From assembly GCA_937996705.1 (NCBI GenBank), contig CALKUQ010000018.1:124001-188000 (forward strand): 64,000 nucleotides of DNA, written 5' to 3'. This document shows positions 17,365-27,986 of this stretch, in pieces. The position numbers and the translations under genes are program-made. The notes under the pieces were generated by a model. That model saw nothing but the letters and a program-made list of their open reading frames with translations, searched no databases and was not told where the DNA came from. The stretch comes from an uncultured Chlamydiae bacterium (lineage in GTDB: Bacteria; Chlamydiota; Chlamydiia; Chlamydiales; 2-12-FULL-49-11). Position 1 is the stretch's first letter, and the number at the start of each line of letters is the position of its first letter.

Positions 17365-17385
17365 CTTAATTATGTCATAATTAAG
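17365..17385 (-). promoter_or_regulatory. Perfect palindromic promoter/operator motif, copy 4
   Basis: A perfect dyad with 10-bp arms (CTTAATTATG and CATAATTAAG) around a single central base, the best-preserved copy of the shared motif. CATAAT could be the -10 hexamer of an extended -10 (TGACATAAT), and TTGCTA lies 18 bp further upstream as a possible -35. It ends 27 bp before the ATG at 17337. A palindrome overlapping a -10 box is a typical place for a dimeric regulator. Confidence 0.6.
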
Positions 17386-17391
17386 TTTTTA

Positions 17392-17952
17392 TTAGCAATT
17401 AAATATTAATTTAAAAGCTAGCCACTCCCCCTTTTCGAGAGAATCGAGGGGGGTCCAAGGGGTCATTTGCTTCAGATAGGATGTTTTTTCTTTGGCAAGA
17501 AGGCCGGAGGAGATGAGGGTATGGGGGGCTTTTTTAAGAAAGGGGTACTGGTCCAGGGCGATTTTTTGCTCAGAGGAGATCATATTGATGAGAACAAGAT
17601 CGTGGGTGGGGGGAATTTTGTTAAGACATATATCTAATTGATTGAGTTTGAAGTTTTCTTGAGCGTGGAGGATAGAGTCGGGGTCGATTTCAAAGGCGTA
17701 GACCGATTTAGCGCCAAGAAGCTTAGCTGCAATGGAAAGTATCCCCGATCCACAGCCGATATCGACGACAATTTTATCTTTGACAAGAGGGGTCATTAGC
17801 TTAAGAACCAGGTTTGTGGTCGGGTGTGAGAGGTCGCCAAAGCCTGGCCCAGGGATCAAGGGGAACGGTTTTCTTCCCGGGAGGGGGACAAATCCGTACC
17901 CATTTTTATAGTGTGGCGCATGTATTTTCCAAATTTCTTCCCAGTTAATCAT
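17392..17952 (-). CDS. PrmA-like class I methyltransferase (short)
   Basis: S-adenosylmethionine-dependent methyltransferase most similar in motifs to PrmA, the ribosomal protein L11 lysine methyltransferase: KPFPLIPGPGFGDLSHPTTNL, then motif I VVDIGCGSGILSIAAKLLGAKSV, the acidic AFEIDPDSI and LVLINMISSEQ as motif IV. At 186 residues it lacks most of the N-terminal substrate-recruiting domain of PrmA (about 290 residues), so it is either a reduced PrmA or a relative with another target. It starts 39 bp from the divergent tRNA-Arg gene. I leave the symbol empty because of the missing domain. Confidence 0.82.
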   Translation of the reverse strand: MINWEEIWKIHAPHYKNGYGFVPLPGRKPFPLIPGPGFGDLSHPTTNLVLKLMTPLVKDKIVVDIGCGSGILSIAAKLLGAKSVYAFEIDPDSILHAQENFKLNQLDICLNKIPPTHDLVLINMISSEQKIALDQYPFLKKAPHTLISSGLLAKEKTSYLKQMTPWTPLDSLEKGEWLAFKLIFNC

Positions 17953-17991
17953 AAATCCCTTATTATATTACCAAATTAGTCTATCACAAAT

Positions 17992-18065
17992 GCGCTGGTA
18001 GCTCAATCGGATAGAGCACCTGACTACGGATCAGGAGGTTAGAGGTTCGAGTCCTCTCCCGCGCG
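17992..18065 (+). tRNA. tRNA-Arg (ACG)
   Basis: 74-nt cloverleaf with U8-A9, D-arm GCTC..GAGC, anticodon stem CCTGA/TCAGG with loop CTACGGA (anticodon ACG at 18026-18028), T-arm AGAGG/CCTCT with loop TTCGAGT, and G as discriminator. CCA is not encoded. The acceptor stem GCGCTGG/CCCGCGC has a T-C mismatch at the fifth pair; the other six pairs are Watson-Crick. ACG normally needs A34-to-inosine editing to read CGN codons. Confidence 0.95.
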
Positions 18066-18166
18066 TATGGTTTTTCACCTGTATACATAGCTAAAAATTC
18101 TTACTTTATGCCGAATTCCAGCTCCTATATAATATAAACGTTTTTTTTCAACTAGGGGAGTAGCAA

Positions 18167-18757
18167 ATGTCTATTGGGAGTGTTTCAGGGAGAACAGTTT
18201 TTACTCTGCTTGCATTGGGTGCTGTTGCGACAATGCTCGGTCTTGATAAGCTAGACGAGAGTAAAAATCTTGGGTTTGTTCGAGGGGCCGTTTCGGATTT
18301 GAAAGCTAAGCTTCATCAGCTTGATGAGGAATTATCTACGATTAAGGGGTTGCACAGTTTTATTCCAGGATCCTGTGATGAATTAGAGAGGCAAATTCAG
18401 CAATTAGAAACTCAGAGAGAAATTCTTGTTGAGGAAATTGCGGATCGTCAAATAGAGGTGGATCGGGATACATTTTTTCTCTTTCAAAAAAGCTCTCGAT
18501 TCAGAGGGTGGCAAGGTTGTATTGATGCAGCGCCAGAAGAGAGAGTGGATAGTTGTAAGGCATTTATTAGTGAGTGGAGTAAGAATGAGGCTGAATTAAA
18601 CAAAAAAAAGATATATCTGCAATTGCTAAATGACAGAAGGGCAAGTGTAATTCACGACCAATTTATAGCAAATCGAATGAGTAGTTTAAAGAGGTGTAAT
18701 CAAACAGAAAGTCGTGGTCGGGGAAGCTTAGCTGGACATGCAAAGGGTTCAAGATAA
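18167..18757 (+). CDS. Small membrane-anchored coiled-coil protein, paralogue of 25336-25941
   Basis: 196 residues, unrecognised. An N-terminal hydrophobic segment (about residues 10-26, TVFTLLALGAVATMLGL) is followed by a long coiled coil (KAKLHQLDEELSTIKGLH, then IQQLETQREILVEEI) and a basic C-terminal tail (SLKRCNQTESRGRG). It aligns along its length with the 201-residue protein at 25336-25941, including the Leu-His-Ser after the first coil, the VDRDTFFLFQ/VHRDIFFIWQ motif and the basic ending. A good Shine-Dalgarno (AGGGGAG) precedes the ATG, with TATAAT further upstream. It converges on the first of three large paralogous genes. It could be exported or inner-membrane anchored; function unknown. 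Confidence 0.82.
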   Translation: MSIGSVSGRTVFTLLALGAVATMLGLDKLDESKNLGFVRGAVSDLKAKLHQLDEELSTIKGLHSFIPGSCDELERQIQQLETQREILVEEIADRQIEVDRDTFFLFQKSSRFRGWQGCIDAAPEERVDSCKAFISEWSKNEAELNKKKIYLQLLNDRRASVIHDQFIANRMSSLKRCNQTESRGRGSLAGHAKGSR

Positions 18758-18840
18758 ATTTAAATCACTATAAAGATTTAGAAGCGATTTTTGCTCTATT
18801 CAAGCTGTTTATAGATCTATTGTCTAACCTTTAGAGTTGT

Positions 18841-18890
18841 CAAAAAATCCCCTACTAGGCTCCCTTTTTAAGGAGAGTGGGGGATAAAAA
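18841..18890. terminator. Bidirectional terminator hairpin
   Basis: A long interrupted stem (TCCCCTACTAGGCTCC against GGAGAGTGGGGGA) is flanked by A-rich sequence on the left and ATAAAAA on the right, giving T-rich tails for both strands. It sits between the convergent genes ending at 18757 and 18914. Confidence 0.65.
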
Positions 18891-18913
18891 TTCCACTGTC
18901 ATGAGAGTAGTGT

Positions 18914-21025
18914 TCACTTTTTTAATAATTTATAAGTGTGTCCTTCGAAGGTTATTAGAGCGTCTCCTTCAGCGCTATAGACAACTTCTTTGCTGCAGAC
19001 AAACTCTAAAAAGGGCTCTTCTTCTATCTCTGGAGCAGGGGGCTCTTCTAGTTCTGTTATTCCAGAGCTTGTCAAGTCTATGGCTGAGGTGATTTTTTTT
19101 GCATAGAAGTGGTAAAGAACGCCATCTTGGTCAACAGTTGCCTCTAGGATGTAGGGTTTGTCTTCAATATAAAGGAGGGATTTAAAATGTCTGCACTCTG
19201 CAAGAGATTTATTGGTCCATACACTTTCTAAAGAATACTCGGGTCTGAAAGCAAGCTTAAATAATTGGGGTGGGAGCCTATGTCGTAAAATCATTTCATC
19301 TCTAGGAAGAGATCCTGGAATTCTCTCATCATAGCGATAGCATGCAAGCCCAAGTTCTGCGGACTTTTGCCACGCTCGCACCCTTCGGGCAATTGTAAAA
19401 GTGAAGGGCAGCTCTTTGGCGGTAGCGGTCTCTAAAACTTCGGGAAAAGCTTCTAGATCGGTCTCTTCGGCAGTTAGAGAGGGGAGTTCTTCTACTTCTC
19501 GTGCTAGAATTGGGCTTATCCCTTCTCTCTCTAACTCACGGCTACTGGCAGATCCAGCTCCTGCGCCAGCTTGGGCGCCTCCACCTGCACCTGCACCGCC
19601 ACTTGCACCGCCACTTGCACCGCCTCCTCCGGGCGGGGTGAACTCTAGGATTTCTGTAGGGGAGAGTTTAGGATTTAATCTGAGGCGTGTATCGAATGTT
19701 AGAGGATCGGGGAAGTGTATTTTGGGAAAATAGATCATTTTTACCGCTTGATTACTGAAATCATTACGCGTCCGAATTGCAGAATCAAGTTCGTGAAATA
19801 GGGAAAGATCGGCACAGAATTTTTGAAAAGCTTTCTCGTCTTCCACAAATGGTTTGTCTGGAGAAATGGGGTATCTTTTTTTGCTTGTAGTAGCTCTAAG
19901 TGAAATAAATCCGCTTGATTGTCCTGATGAAAATAGATCATTGACAAGAGAACTTACTACTAAAATAACCGGTGTTACCGCCATTCCCTTTCTCATGGCA
20001 TTTTTAAGGGTCAACGCATCTTTTTGGATGATTCCAATGCACGTTTCGCATTTCTTTTTGATTCTTTGCAATATTCCATAAAGTGCCGCGTTTTCATAAA
20101 TCCAGTCGTTTTCGGTTATCATTTTGAATCTGAACACAAATGAGGGGGAAAGAACTTCAATACCAAGATTTGTTTTAGAAGATTGACATTGTTTTGCCGT
20201 TGAATAAACGAGATTCAAAAGAGGGTATAGCGGTTCAATTCCCCCGTTTTTTAAAGATTTTAAAGTTTTAATTGCAATACTAAATATTAAGAAAAGGCTA
20301 GGTTCATCTTGAACAATTTTTAAATTTACATAGAATGAAGCAAGAAATGCAGCAAACGTCTGTATATTTTTTGATGGTGAGTTCAAGTTATCTGCTATCA
20401 GATTAAAAGAGTTGAGATTTAATATTTCTACTCCCGTTTTAGGTGTATAATAAAACCCATCGGTCATTGCAAATAGGGCCTTGCACTCCTCTTCGGAAAG
20501 GTCTGCCATTGGAATTTTTAGAAAGGAGATTAATGATCCAATTGTATTCTCTATGACTAGTTTGTCTGGTTCTTCTGAGGCAGTGGTTGATTCTTCAGGT
20601 TCACCAGTAGCTGTGATTCCGAAATCTGGGACCCCTCCTAGAGCTCTATAACTTGGGATATAAGTTTTATTTAATATTAGGTTATATCTTTTATCCATAA
20701 AACAGTGAAATAAATTATAAATGATTGCCTCTTGCATCAAGCTAGAGGATATATTTACACATAATCCGTAAATAGTGCTCATTCTAATGTCTACTCCGCG
20801 GGCCATATATTCTGCGCGTGTTAATTTTATAGTGCGAATAGCGCCCTCGGCTGTGTAAGAAAATTTCTTGGCAATTGAAGGGGAGAGATTTTCCGGATTG
20901 TTACATTGTTCAAACAAAGCCAACAATGTTGAATATAACTTTTTACTGCTTGGAGGTAAACTTTCAAATTGTATCAAGGTCTCTGAAATCCTTTGAATCC
21001 CGATAGCGCTAGCTGGTTGTGTCAT
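18914..21025 (-). CDS. Large two-domain hypothetical with Gly-Ala-Ser linker (paralogue 1 of 3)
   Basis: 703 residues, unrecognised. The N-terminal region (about 1-440) is mainly helical. A low-complexity linker of Gly, Ala, Ser and a few Gln lies at about 464-492 (GGASGGASGGAGAG-type). The C-terminal domain (about 550-703) is strongly conserved among the three neighbours and carries VRAWQKSAELGLACY, LRHRLPPQLFKLAFRPE, LLYIEDKPYILEATVDQ, GVLYHFYAKKI and a closing FEGHTYKLLKK. No signal peptide or membrane span is visible. Next gene upstream on the same strand is paralogue 2 with a 15-bp gap, so the pair is probably co-transcribed. The architecture suggests a secreted two-module protein; this is inference. 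Confidence 0.88.
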   Translation of the reverse strand: MTQPASAIGIQRISETLIQFESLPPSSKKLYSTLLALFEQCNNPENLSPSIAKKFSYTAEGAIRTIKLTRAEYMARGVDIRMSTIYGLCVNISSSLMQEAIIYNLFHCFMDKRYNLILNKTYIPSYRALGGVPDFGITATGEPEESTTASEEPDKLVIENTIGSLISFLKIPMADLSEEECKALFAMTDGFYYTPKTGVEILNLNSFNLIADNLNSPSKNIQTFAAFLASFYVNLKIVQDEPSLFLIFSIAIKTLKSLKNGGIEPLYPLLNLVYSTAKQCQSSKTNLGIEVLSPSFVFRFKMITENDWIYENAALYGILQRIKKKCETCIGIIQKDALTLKNAMRKGMAVTPVILVVSSLVNDLFSSGQSSGFISLRATTSKKRYPISPDKPFVEDEKAFQKFCADLSLFHELDSAIRTRNDFSNQAVKMIYFPKIHFPDPLTFDTRLRLNPKLSPTEILEFTPPGGGGASGGASGGAGAGGGAQAGAGAGSASSRELEREGISPILAREVEELPSLTAEETDLEAFPEVLETATAKELPFTFTIARRVRAWQKSAELGLACYRYDERIPGSLPRDEMILRHRLPPQLFKLAFRPEYSLESVWTNKSLAECRHFKSLLYIEDKPYILEATVDQDGVLYHFYAKKITSAIDLTSSGITELEEPPAPEIEEEPFLEFVCSKEVVYSAEGDALITFEGHTYKLLKK
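19551..19640 (-). repeat. Gly-Ala-Ser coding low-complexity tract
   Basis: GC-rich tract inside the 703-residue gene, made of degenerate GGAS and GA codons (plus strand shows CCGCCACTTGCA repeated). It lies at the same relative position as the tracts in the two neighbouring paralogues. Confidence 0.7.
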
Positions 21026-21040
21026 TTGATTATCCTGGTA

Positions 21041-23044
21041 TTAGTTTAACTTTAATAGAAGCTTATAGCGGTGTCCTTCAAAGCTTATTTCAGCATCTCC
21101 TGCCGCATTGTAGACAACTTCGGCGCCACATACTATTTCTAAAAATGGTTCTTCTGGGTCGTGTAGGTCTAAGTGAAGATGGTCTTCAGGAGGAGCTGTT
21201 ATTTCCCTGGTTACAAAATCTTCATTAGTTTCTATTTTTCTTGCATAGAAGTGGTAGAGAATTCCTTCTTGGTCAATGGTTGCCTCTAGGATGTAGGGCA
21301 TATCATCAATATAGAGTAGGGAATCAAAGTGTTTTTGTTGTAAACCGCCTACTGGGGACCATAAACTTTTAAAGGAAAATTCTGGTCTGAAGGCTAGTTT
21401 AAAGAGTTGAGGGGGAAGTCTATGTCTTAAAATCATTTCATCAAGGGGAAGAGATCCTGGAACTGTCTCATTGTAATGATAGTGGGCAAGTCCAGCCGCT
21501 ATAGATTTTTGCCACGATTTAACTCTTTTAGCGATTGTAAAAATAAGAGGGGTTGAGGAAGTTGTTTCAGGGGCGAGTTCTTCAGAAGAGGTAGCTGGCA
21601 TAAGTTCGGAAAAGGGGTCTTCAAAGCTTGCTTCAAAAAAGCTAGATGGGGATGCACTTGCGCCACTTCCTGCGCCTGCCCCTGCGCCTGCGCCTCCTGT
21701 TGGAGCTACGCTCCCACTTTCTCCAGGGGAACTTGGTGTTGCATCTGATTTTTCAGAGGGGGGGAGGTTTAATTTTGGAAAATAGTAATCGCTGATTAGG
21801 GGGTGGGTAATCTTGTTTCGTAATCGAATTCTAGAATCAAGGTCGTTATATAGAGTAAGATCTATGCAGAAATGACGAAATGCCGATTCGTCAGGGAGGA
21901 GGGGGGTATCTTGGGATACAGGGTAGCGTCTGTCGCTTTTTACAGCCTGGAAGGGGAAGACTTTGCTTTTTTTCCCTGCTAATAAGTCGTTAAGAATATC
22001 TGCAACCATCCAAACAAGGGATTTTTTTGTTAATTCTCTTTTCTGCCATAGGAGAGCGTTCGTCAAATCTTTTTTGAATAGAACGGGCATAGATTTGGCG
22101 CATTTATCAGTGATTCTTTGTAATAGCCCATAAAGGGCTGCGTTTTCCTCTACCCAATCCCCGTTTGTTAGCTCCATAAATTTTGCAACAAATTCAGGGG
22201 AATAGATTTCGAAATTAAGGTCTTCTCCTGTGGCTTTGCAAGCGACTTCGGTTTGTAAAATGGCGTGTAAAATCGGGGTGATTATTTCATTTGGTGCATC
22301 TGTTATTTCTTTAATTCTATGAATTAGATAGGAGGAGATTTGGAAAAGGGTGGGTTGCTCAAATAGAAGTCTTTTGTGTAGATAAATTAAAGCTAAATTA
22401 GCTGCGAATGCTTGGATGCTTTTGCAATCGGATGTTAAATTCCTACGAATAAGATGGAATGAATTAAGATTGGTAATAGTTAACTCGTTCTTATCTGTAA
22501 GATGGATTCCGTTGGTCATTGCAAATAGTGTTTTGCATTGCTCTTCTGTGAGATCAGGATTAAGAGCTCTAGTTTCAGAGACCAAAGAACTGACTCTATT
22601 TTTTGCAGGATCGGGGGTTAATTCCTTAGGCATTTCTTCAACTGAACCAAAGACCATCCCAAATTTAATCAGTCCGTAAGTTTTTCTTGCTTCAGCAAAA
22701 AGTGGATTAACTATAAATGCAACTCTCTGATTAATAAAAGAGTATAGTAGATTGTAGATTTGAGCCTCTTGAAGAAGCATCGAATTATAGGTAATTCCAG
22801 CGCAAAAAAGATTAAATAATTTGTCATAGACTTTGCTGTAGCTTAAATTAATTTTATTAAACTCAAGACCTAAGTAAGCTACCTTTCCTCTAAGACTTGG
22901 GGAGAGGCCATCGCTTGAGTTAAACGCTTGAATTAACTCAAGGAGTCTTGGTAAAAATTTTTTAGAAGTGGGGGGGAGACGTTCAAACTCTGCTAAAGCA
23001 TTGGTAAGTCTAAGAAGGCCAGGGGCGCTGATCGGTTCTGTCAT
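21041..23044 (-). CDS. Large two-domain hypothetical with Gly-Ala linker (paralogue 2 of 3)
   Basis: 667 residues, clearly paralogous to the genes on both sides. The N-terminal helical domain resembles paralogue 3 closely (for example the shared stretches YNSMLLQEAQIYNLL and VEENAALYGLLQRI). The Gly-Ala linker (about residues 442-464) is the shortest of the three. The C-terminal domain keeps LRHRLPPQLFKLAFRPE, LLYIDDMPYILEATIDQ, GILYHFYARKI and ISFEGHRYKLLLKLN. It sits 69 bp downstream of paralogue 3 and 15 bp upstream of paralogue 1. Function unknown; tandem expansion with a variable linker points to a lineage-specific interaction role. Confidence 0.88.
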   Translation of the reverse strand: MTEPISAPGLLRLTNALAEFERLPPTSKKFLPRLLELIQAFNSSDGLSPSLRGKVAYLGLEFNKINLSYSKVYDKLFNLFCAGITYNSMLLQEAQIYNLLYSFINQRVAFIVNPLFAEARKTYGLIKFGMVFGSVEEMPKELTPDPAKNRVSSLVSETRALNPDLTEEQCKTLFAMTNGIHLTDKNELTITNLNSFHLIRRNLTSDCKSIQAFAANLALIYLHKRLLFEQPTLFQISSYLIHRIKEITDAPNEIITPILHAILQTEVACKATGEDLNFEIYSPEFVAKFMELTNGDWVEENAALYGLLQRITDKCAKSMPVLFKKDLTNALLWQKRELTKKSLVWMVADILNDLLAGKKSKVFPFQAVKSDRRYPVSQDTPLLPDESAFRHFCIDLTLYNDLDSRIRLRNKITHPLISDYYFPKLNLPPSEKSDATPSSPGESGSVAPTGGAGAGAGAGSGASASPSSFFEASFEDPFSELMPATSSEELAPETTSSTPLIFTIAKRVKSWQKSIAAGLAHYHYNETVPGSLPLDEMILRHRLPPQLFKLAFRPEFSFKSLWSPVGGLQQKHFDSLLYIDDMPYILEATIDQEGILYHFYARKIETNEDFVTREITAPPEDHLHLDLHDPEEPFLEIVCGAEVVYNAAGDAEISFEGHRYKLLLKLN
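21655..21720 (-). repeat. Gly-Ala coding low-complexity tract
   Basis: Plus strand shows repeated CCTGCGCCTGC-type units encoding a GAGAGAGSGAS-like linker in the 667-residue gene. Shorter and more degenerate than the tract at 23745-23867. Confidence 0.65.
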
Positions 23045-23113
23045 GAAAATCTCTTTTTTTGGATTGAAATGTTATTCTGAGGGTATTTCAAAAATTGCTT
23101 TTCTAGAACAGTG

Positions 23114-25192
<2,079 letters not shown>

Positions 25193-25335
25193 GGAAATCT
25201 CCTTTTTTCGGAAGAAAGCTTACAGTAGAAATCGAAATAAGTCAATTTAACTTGTTCATTTTGAGAATGCGTTGCTTTTTAGTTATCGTTGTTATAGAAT
25301 ATTTTTCTTTACGATAAATTTAAGGAGTAAATTCG

Positions 25336-25941
25336 ATGGCTATTTGTGGCATATCTCGCTCGACAGTTGTTGCTGTATTGGCGGTTGGATTTGTTGCAGT
25401 CTCTTTTGGGATTGATCAACTCACTAAAGTTGATTGTTGTGATGGGTTAGGTGGGTCTACGTTAAAAGATCTGCAGAGCGAAATCTCTGCATTGCGGGAA
25501 GAAATTGATAGATTAAGAGATTTACATAGTATAGCCTCAAGTTCCATGAGTTGTGAAGAGATTCAAAACGAGATGGCGGCAAAGAGGCAAAAAATGGATG
25601 AATTAGAGATCAAAATTGCAGATCTCCATACAGAGGTCCATAGAGATATTTTTTTCATTTGGCAAAGAGCTTTGGAGTATCCAGATGGGACAAATTGCAG
25701 TGTCCATATGGATTATCTAGAGGGTGATAAATGTATGCCTTTTAAGGCGCAGCATCTTAAGGAAATAGGGGAGACAACCAAAAAAACCTTAACATTAAAG
25801 ACGCTTGAAAGGTCGCATACAGAGTATCAGTTAGCGCAAAACCATTTGAAAAAGGCGTATCAGTTTAAGCAATGTTCTAAGTTTGCTCCGCAAGCAAGGG
25901 GAAATTTGACAGGATGTGGTTATTCAAGTCGTAGAAGGTAG
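25336..25941 (+). CDS. Small membrane-anchored coiled-coil protein, paralogue of 18167-18757
   Basis: 201 residues, unrecognised. A hydrophobic N-terminal segment (about residues 8-25, TVVAVLAVGFVAVSFGI) is followed by a coiled coil (LQSEISALREEIDRLRDLH), a second coil (MAAKRQKMDELEIKIADL) and the VHRDIFFIWQ motif shared with its paralogue. The C-terminus is basic and Cys-containing; several Cys pairs (Cys-Cys near residue 35, others near 60, 115 and 134) could form disulfides if the protein is exported. AAGGAG is placed well before the ATG. Divergent from the tandem large paralogues; the 3' end overlaps the adenylate cyclase gene by 22 bp tail to tail. Confidence 0.82.
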   Translation: MAICGISRSTVVAVLAVGFVAVSFGIDQLTKVDCCDGLGGSTLKDLQSEISALREEIDRLRDLHSIASSSMSCEEIQNEMAAKRQKMDELEIKIADLHTEVHRDIFFIWQRALEYPDGTNCSVHMDYLEGDKCMPFKAQHLKEIGETTKKTLTLKTLERSHTEYQLAQNHLKKAYQFKQCSKFAPQARGNLTGCGYSSRRR

Positions 25942-27986
25942 AGTTTTGTCGGTTCATCGTTGGGATACTTTTCAGCCAGAGATGTAAATATTTTTTTCGC
26001 ATCCTCTATTTTTCCTTTGTGAAAGAGATTAAAGGCCTCTGTAAATTGTTTTCCGAGCTCAATTTGATCTTTTGAGAGGATGCACCCTTTAGGCTCTCCA
26101 GAATCGATTCCCATGAGCTCAAAAATTTGGATCGGTTGATCCCTACCTTTTACTGCAAGTAAATCAAGGGGACGGGTGATGAATCTTGGAGGGAGGCTCT
26201 CTTTAACCGTTTCACCGATGATAATTAGGGTGTGATAGGTTTTGTTGAGCGTTTGAAATCTGGAAGCTGTGTTAACTGAGGTCCCAATTGCCGTATAGCT
26301 AATCCGCTCGGTAGTTCCAATGTTTCCTACAATTGCGTCACCTGTGTTAATTCCAAATCTTGTATTTTCTTGAAGGAATGGGTTTTTTGATTTATGAGTT
26401 TTATTAAATGAGATAAAATTAAGACAGCTGATACAAGCCTTTTCTGCATGGTTTGCAACAAGAGTGGGGGCATTCCATAGCGCCATAATGCTGTCGCCGA
26501 TATATTTGTCAATCGTCCCCTCTTCCTCTAAGATGATTTTTGTAAAGAGTTCGAAGTATTCGGTAAGTACTTTTGTCACTTCTTCTACACTGAGTTTTTC
26601 TGCAATCGTTGTGAAGTTTTCAATATCTGAAAAGAGAATCGTCATGTTTCTACGCTCTCCCCCTGTTGCAAGCTCGTGCTCTTGTTGAAGTAGTTTTTGC
26701 ACAATCTGTTTGGGGACATATTTTGTGAAGGAGGCAAATGCCTTTCTCATAGTTTGTATTGAGTAGCTGAGTAGAGAGACCTCGTAAATGTTAGAAAGGA
26801 CAGGATTGAATTCAGAAAAGTCGAATTGCTTTATTTTTTCTACCTCCTCGGCAAGCTCCTTGATAGGCTTGGAAATTCTTCCTGCTGCAAGGTAGATCAA
26901 GATTGTGGCAATCAGTAATATGATCAGCCCGATTTGGATTGAGTGAAGATTGCTCTTAAGGATAGGATTAAAAAAATCTCCAAGAGGGACTGCTGTCATA
27001 ATCGTCCACTCAGTTGAGATGTCTAGGGGGAATGTAAATACTTCAATGATGTAGGAGGACTCTGGTTCATAAAGAACGATCTCTTTTTGATTTGTCGTAG
27101 TAAAGAGATTGTACCCTTGTTCAATGATGTAGGGCATAGTTCCTGAAATGGTTTCAGGGAGAATAATCTCGCCTAACTTATTTAATATAAATACTTTGCC
27201 AGTTTTTCCTACAACGGTGTCTGAGATGAATGTAGAAAGTGCGCTTAGGGCTAAATCAGTTCCTACTACGGCCGCAAGTTGGTTATTAATAATGATCGGG
27301 GTTGCAAAGCTAATCCCTTGGGTATTTGAAAAAATTGTGTAGGGATCTGTCCAAATCGCTTTTGGCCAAGCAGCAACTTCGGTATACCAAGGCTTTGTTC
27401 TTTGGTCGTTTGGTGGGGAGGAGCTTTGTTCAGAACCCCTTACAATGTAGCTGGTATCAAGATAGGTTCTAGTCTCTAATGCGGTGTTATTGGTTCGGAC
27501 AATTGTTTCAATAACATAGCGAACCCCTTCAGGGAGATCTTTTGAGGAATCAAAGCGGTATTGTTGTTGGTTAATTAAAGTTAAGTTAGAGGCAGAAATA
27601 AGGTCCCCAGTGGTTGTGCAAATATGAACGGTTGCAATTAAGGGGTTTTGGACAAGGACGCTTAAGAGATAGTTTGTTAATGATTCGTTTGATCCAGAGA
27701 TATCGGAAAATTTTTGTATTAGCGCAGTTGTTGAGGAGGTGACCATTTGGATGCTGTCCACAATACTATTTAAATTTTCTACTACACCGAGGCCAATTTG
27801 TCTTGTAGTGGTTAAAGAAGTTTTAGTGATTGCTGTTTGGTTTTCTTCGTAATTTAAAGAGATAATGGCAACTGAGGCAATACTCATCAAAAGGATAAAA
27901 ATAGTGACGATTCGAAACTGGATTTGGTTGAATTTTGTCTTAATAAATTTTGAAAATTTATTAAACTTTGTCTCATAATTTGCCAT
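25920..27986 (-). CDS. Membrane sensor class III adenylate/guanylate cyclase
   Basis: 688 residues. Topology: N-terminal transmembrane segment (about 27-45), a large extracytoplasmic Cache-like sensor domain (about 50-345), a second transmembrane segment (about 350-368, IGLIILLIATILIYLAAG), a HAMP linker, then a class III cyclase domain from about residue 445. Metal-binding Asp residues are in ILFSDIENFT (near 452-458) and the second in KYIGDSIMALW; INTGDAIVGNIGT and SYTAIGTSVNTASR follow. It would make cAMP (or cGMP) in response to an external ligand. The C-terminal tail looks TPR-like (LFHKGKIEDAKKIF). Co-oriented with, and 1 bp overlapping, the upstream exported repeat protein. Cyclases of this type occur in environmental chlamydiae but not in Chlamydia. 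Confidence 0.93.
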   Translation of the reverse strand: MANYETKFNKFSKFIKTKFNQIQFRIVTIFILLMSIASVAIISLNYEENQTAITKTSLTTTRQIGLGVVENLNSIVDSIQMVTSSTTALIQKFSDISGSNESLTNYLLSVLVQNPLIATVHICTTTGDLISASNLTLINQQQYRFDSSKDLPEGVRYVIETIVRTNNTALETRTYLDTSYIVRGSEQSSSPPNDQRTKPWYTEVAAWPKAIWTDPYTIFSNTQGISFATPIIINNQLAAVVGTDLALSALSTFISDTVVGKTGKVFILNKLGEIILPETISGTMPYIIEQGYNLFTTTNQKEIVLYEPESSYIIEVFTFPLDISTEWTIMTAVPLGDFFNPILKSNLHSIQIGLIILLIATILIYLAAGRISKPIKELAEEVEKIKQFDFSEFNPVLSNIYEVSLLSYSIQTMRKAFASFTKYVPKQIVQKLLQQEHELATGGERRNMTILFSDIENFTTIAEKLSVEEVTKVLTEYFELFTKIILEEEGTIDKYIGDSIMALWNAPTLVANHAEKACISCLNFISFNKTHKSKNPFLQENTRFGINTGDAIVGNIGTTERISYTAIGTSVNTASRFQTLNKTYHTLIIIGETVKESLPPRFITRPLDLLAVKGRDQPIQIFELMGIDSGEPKGCILSKDQIELGKQFTEAFNLFHKGKIEDAKKIFTSLAEKYPNDEPTKLYLLRLE

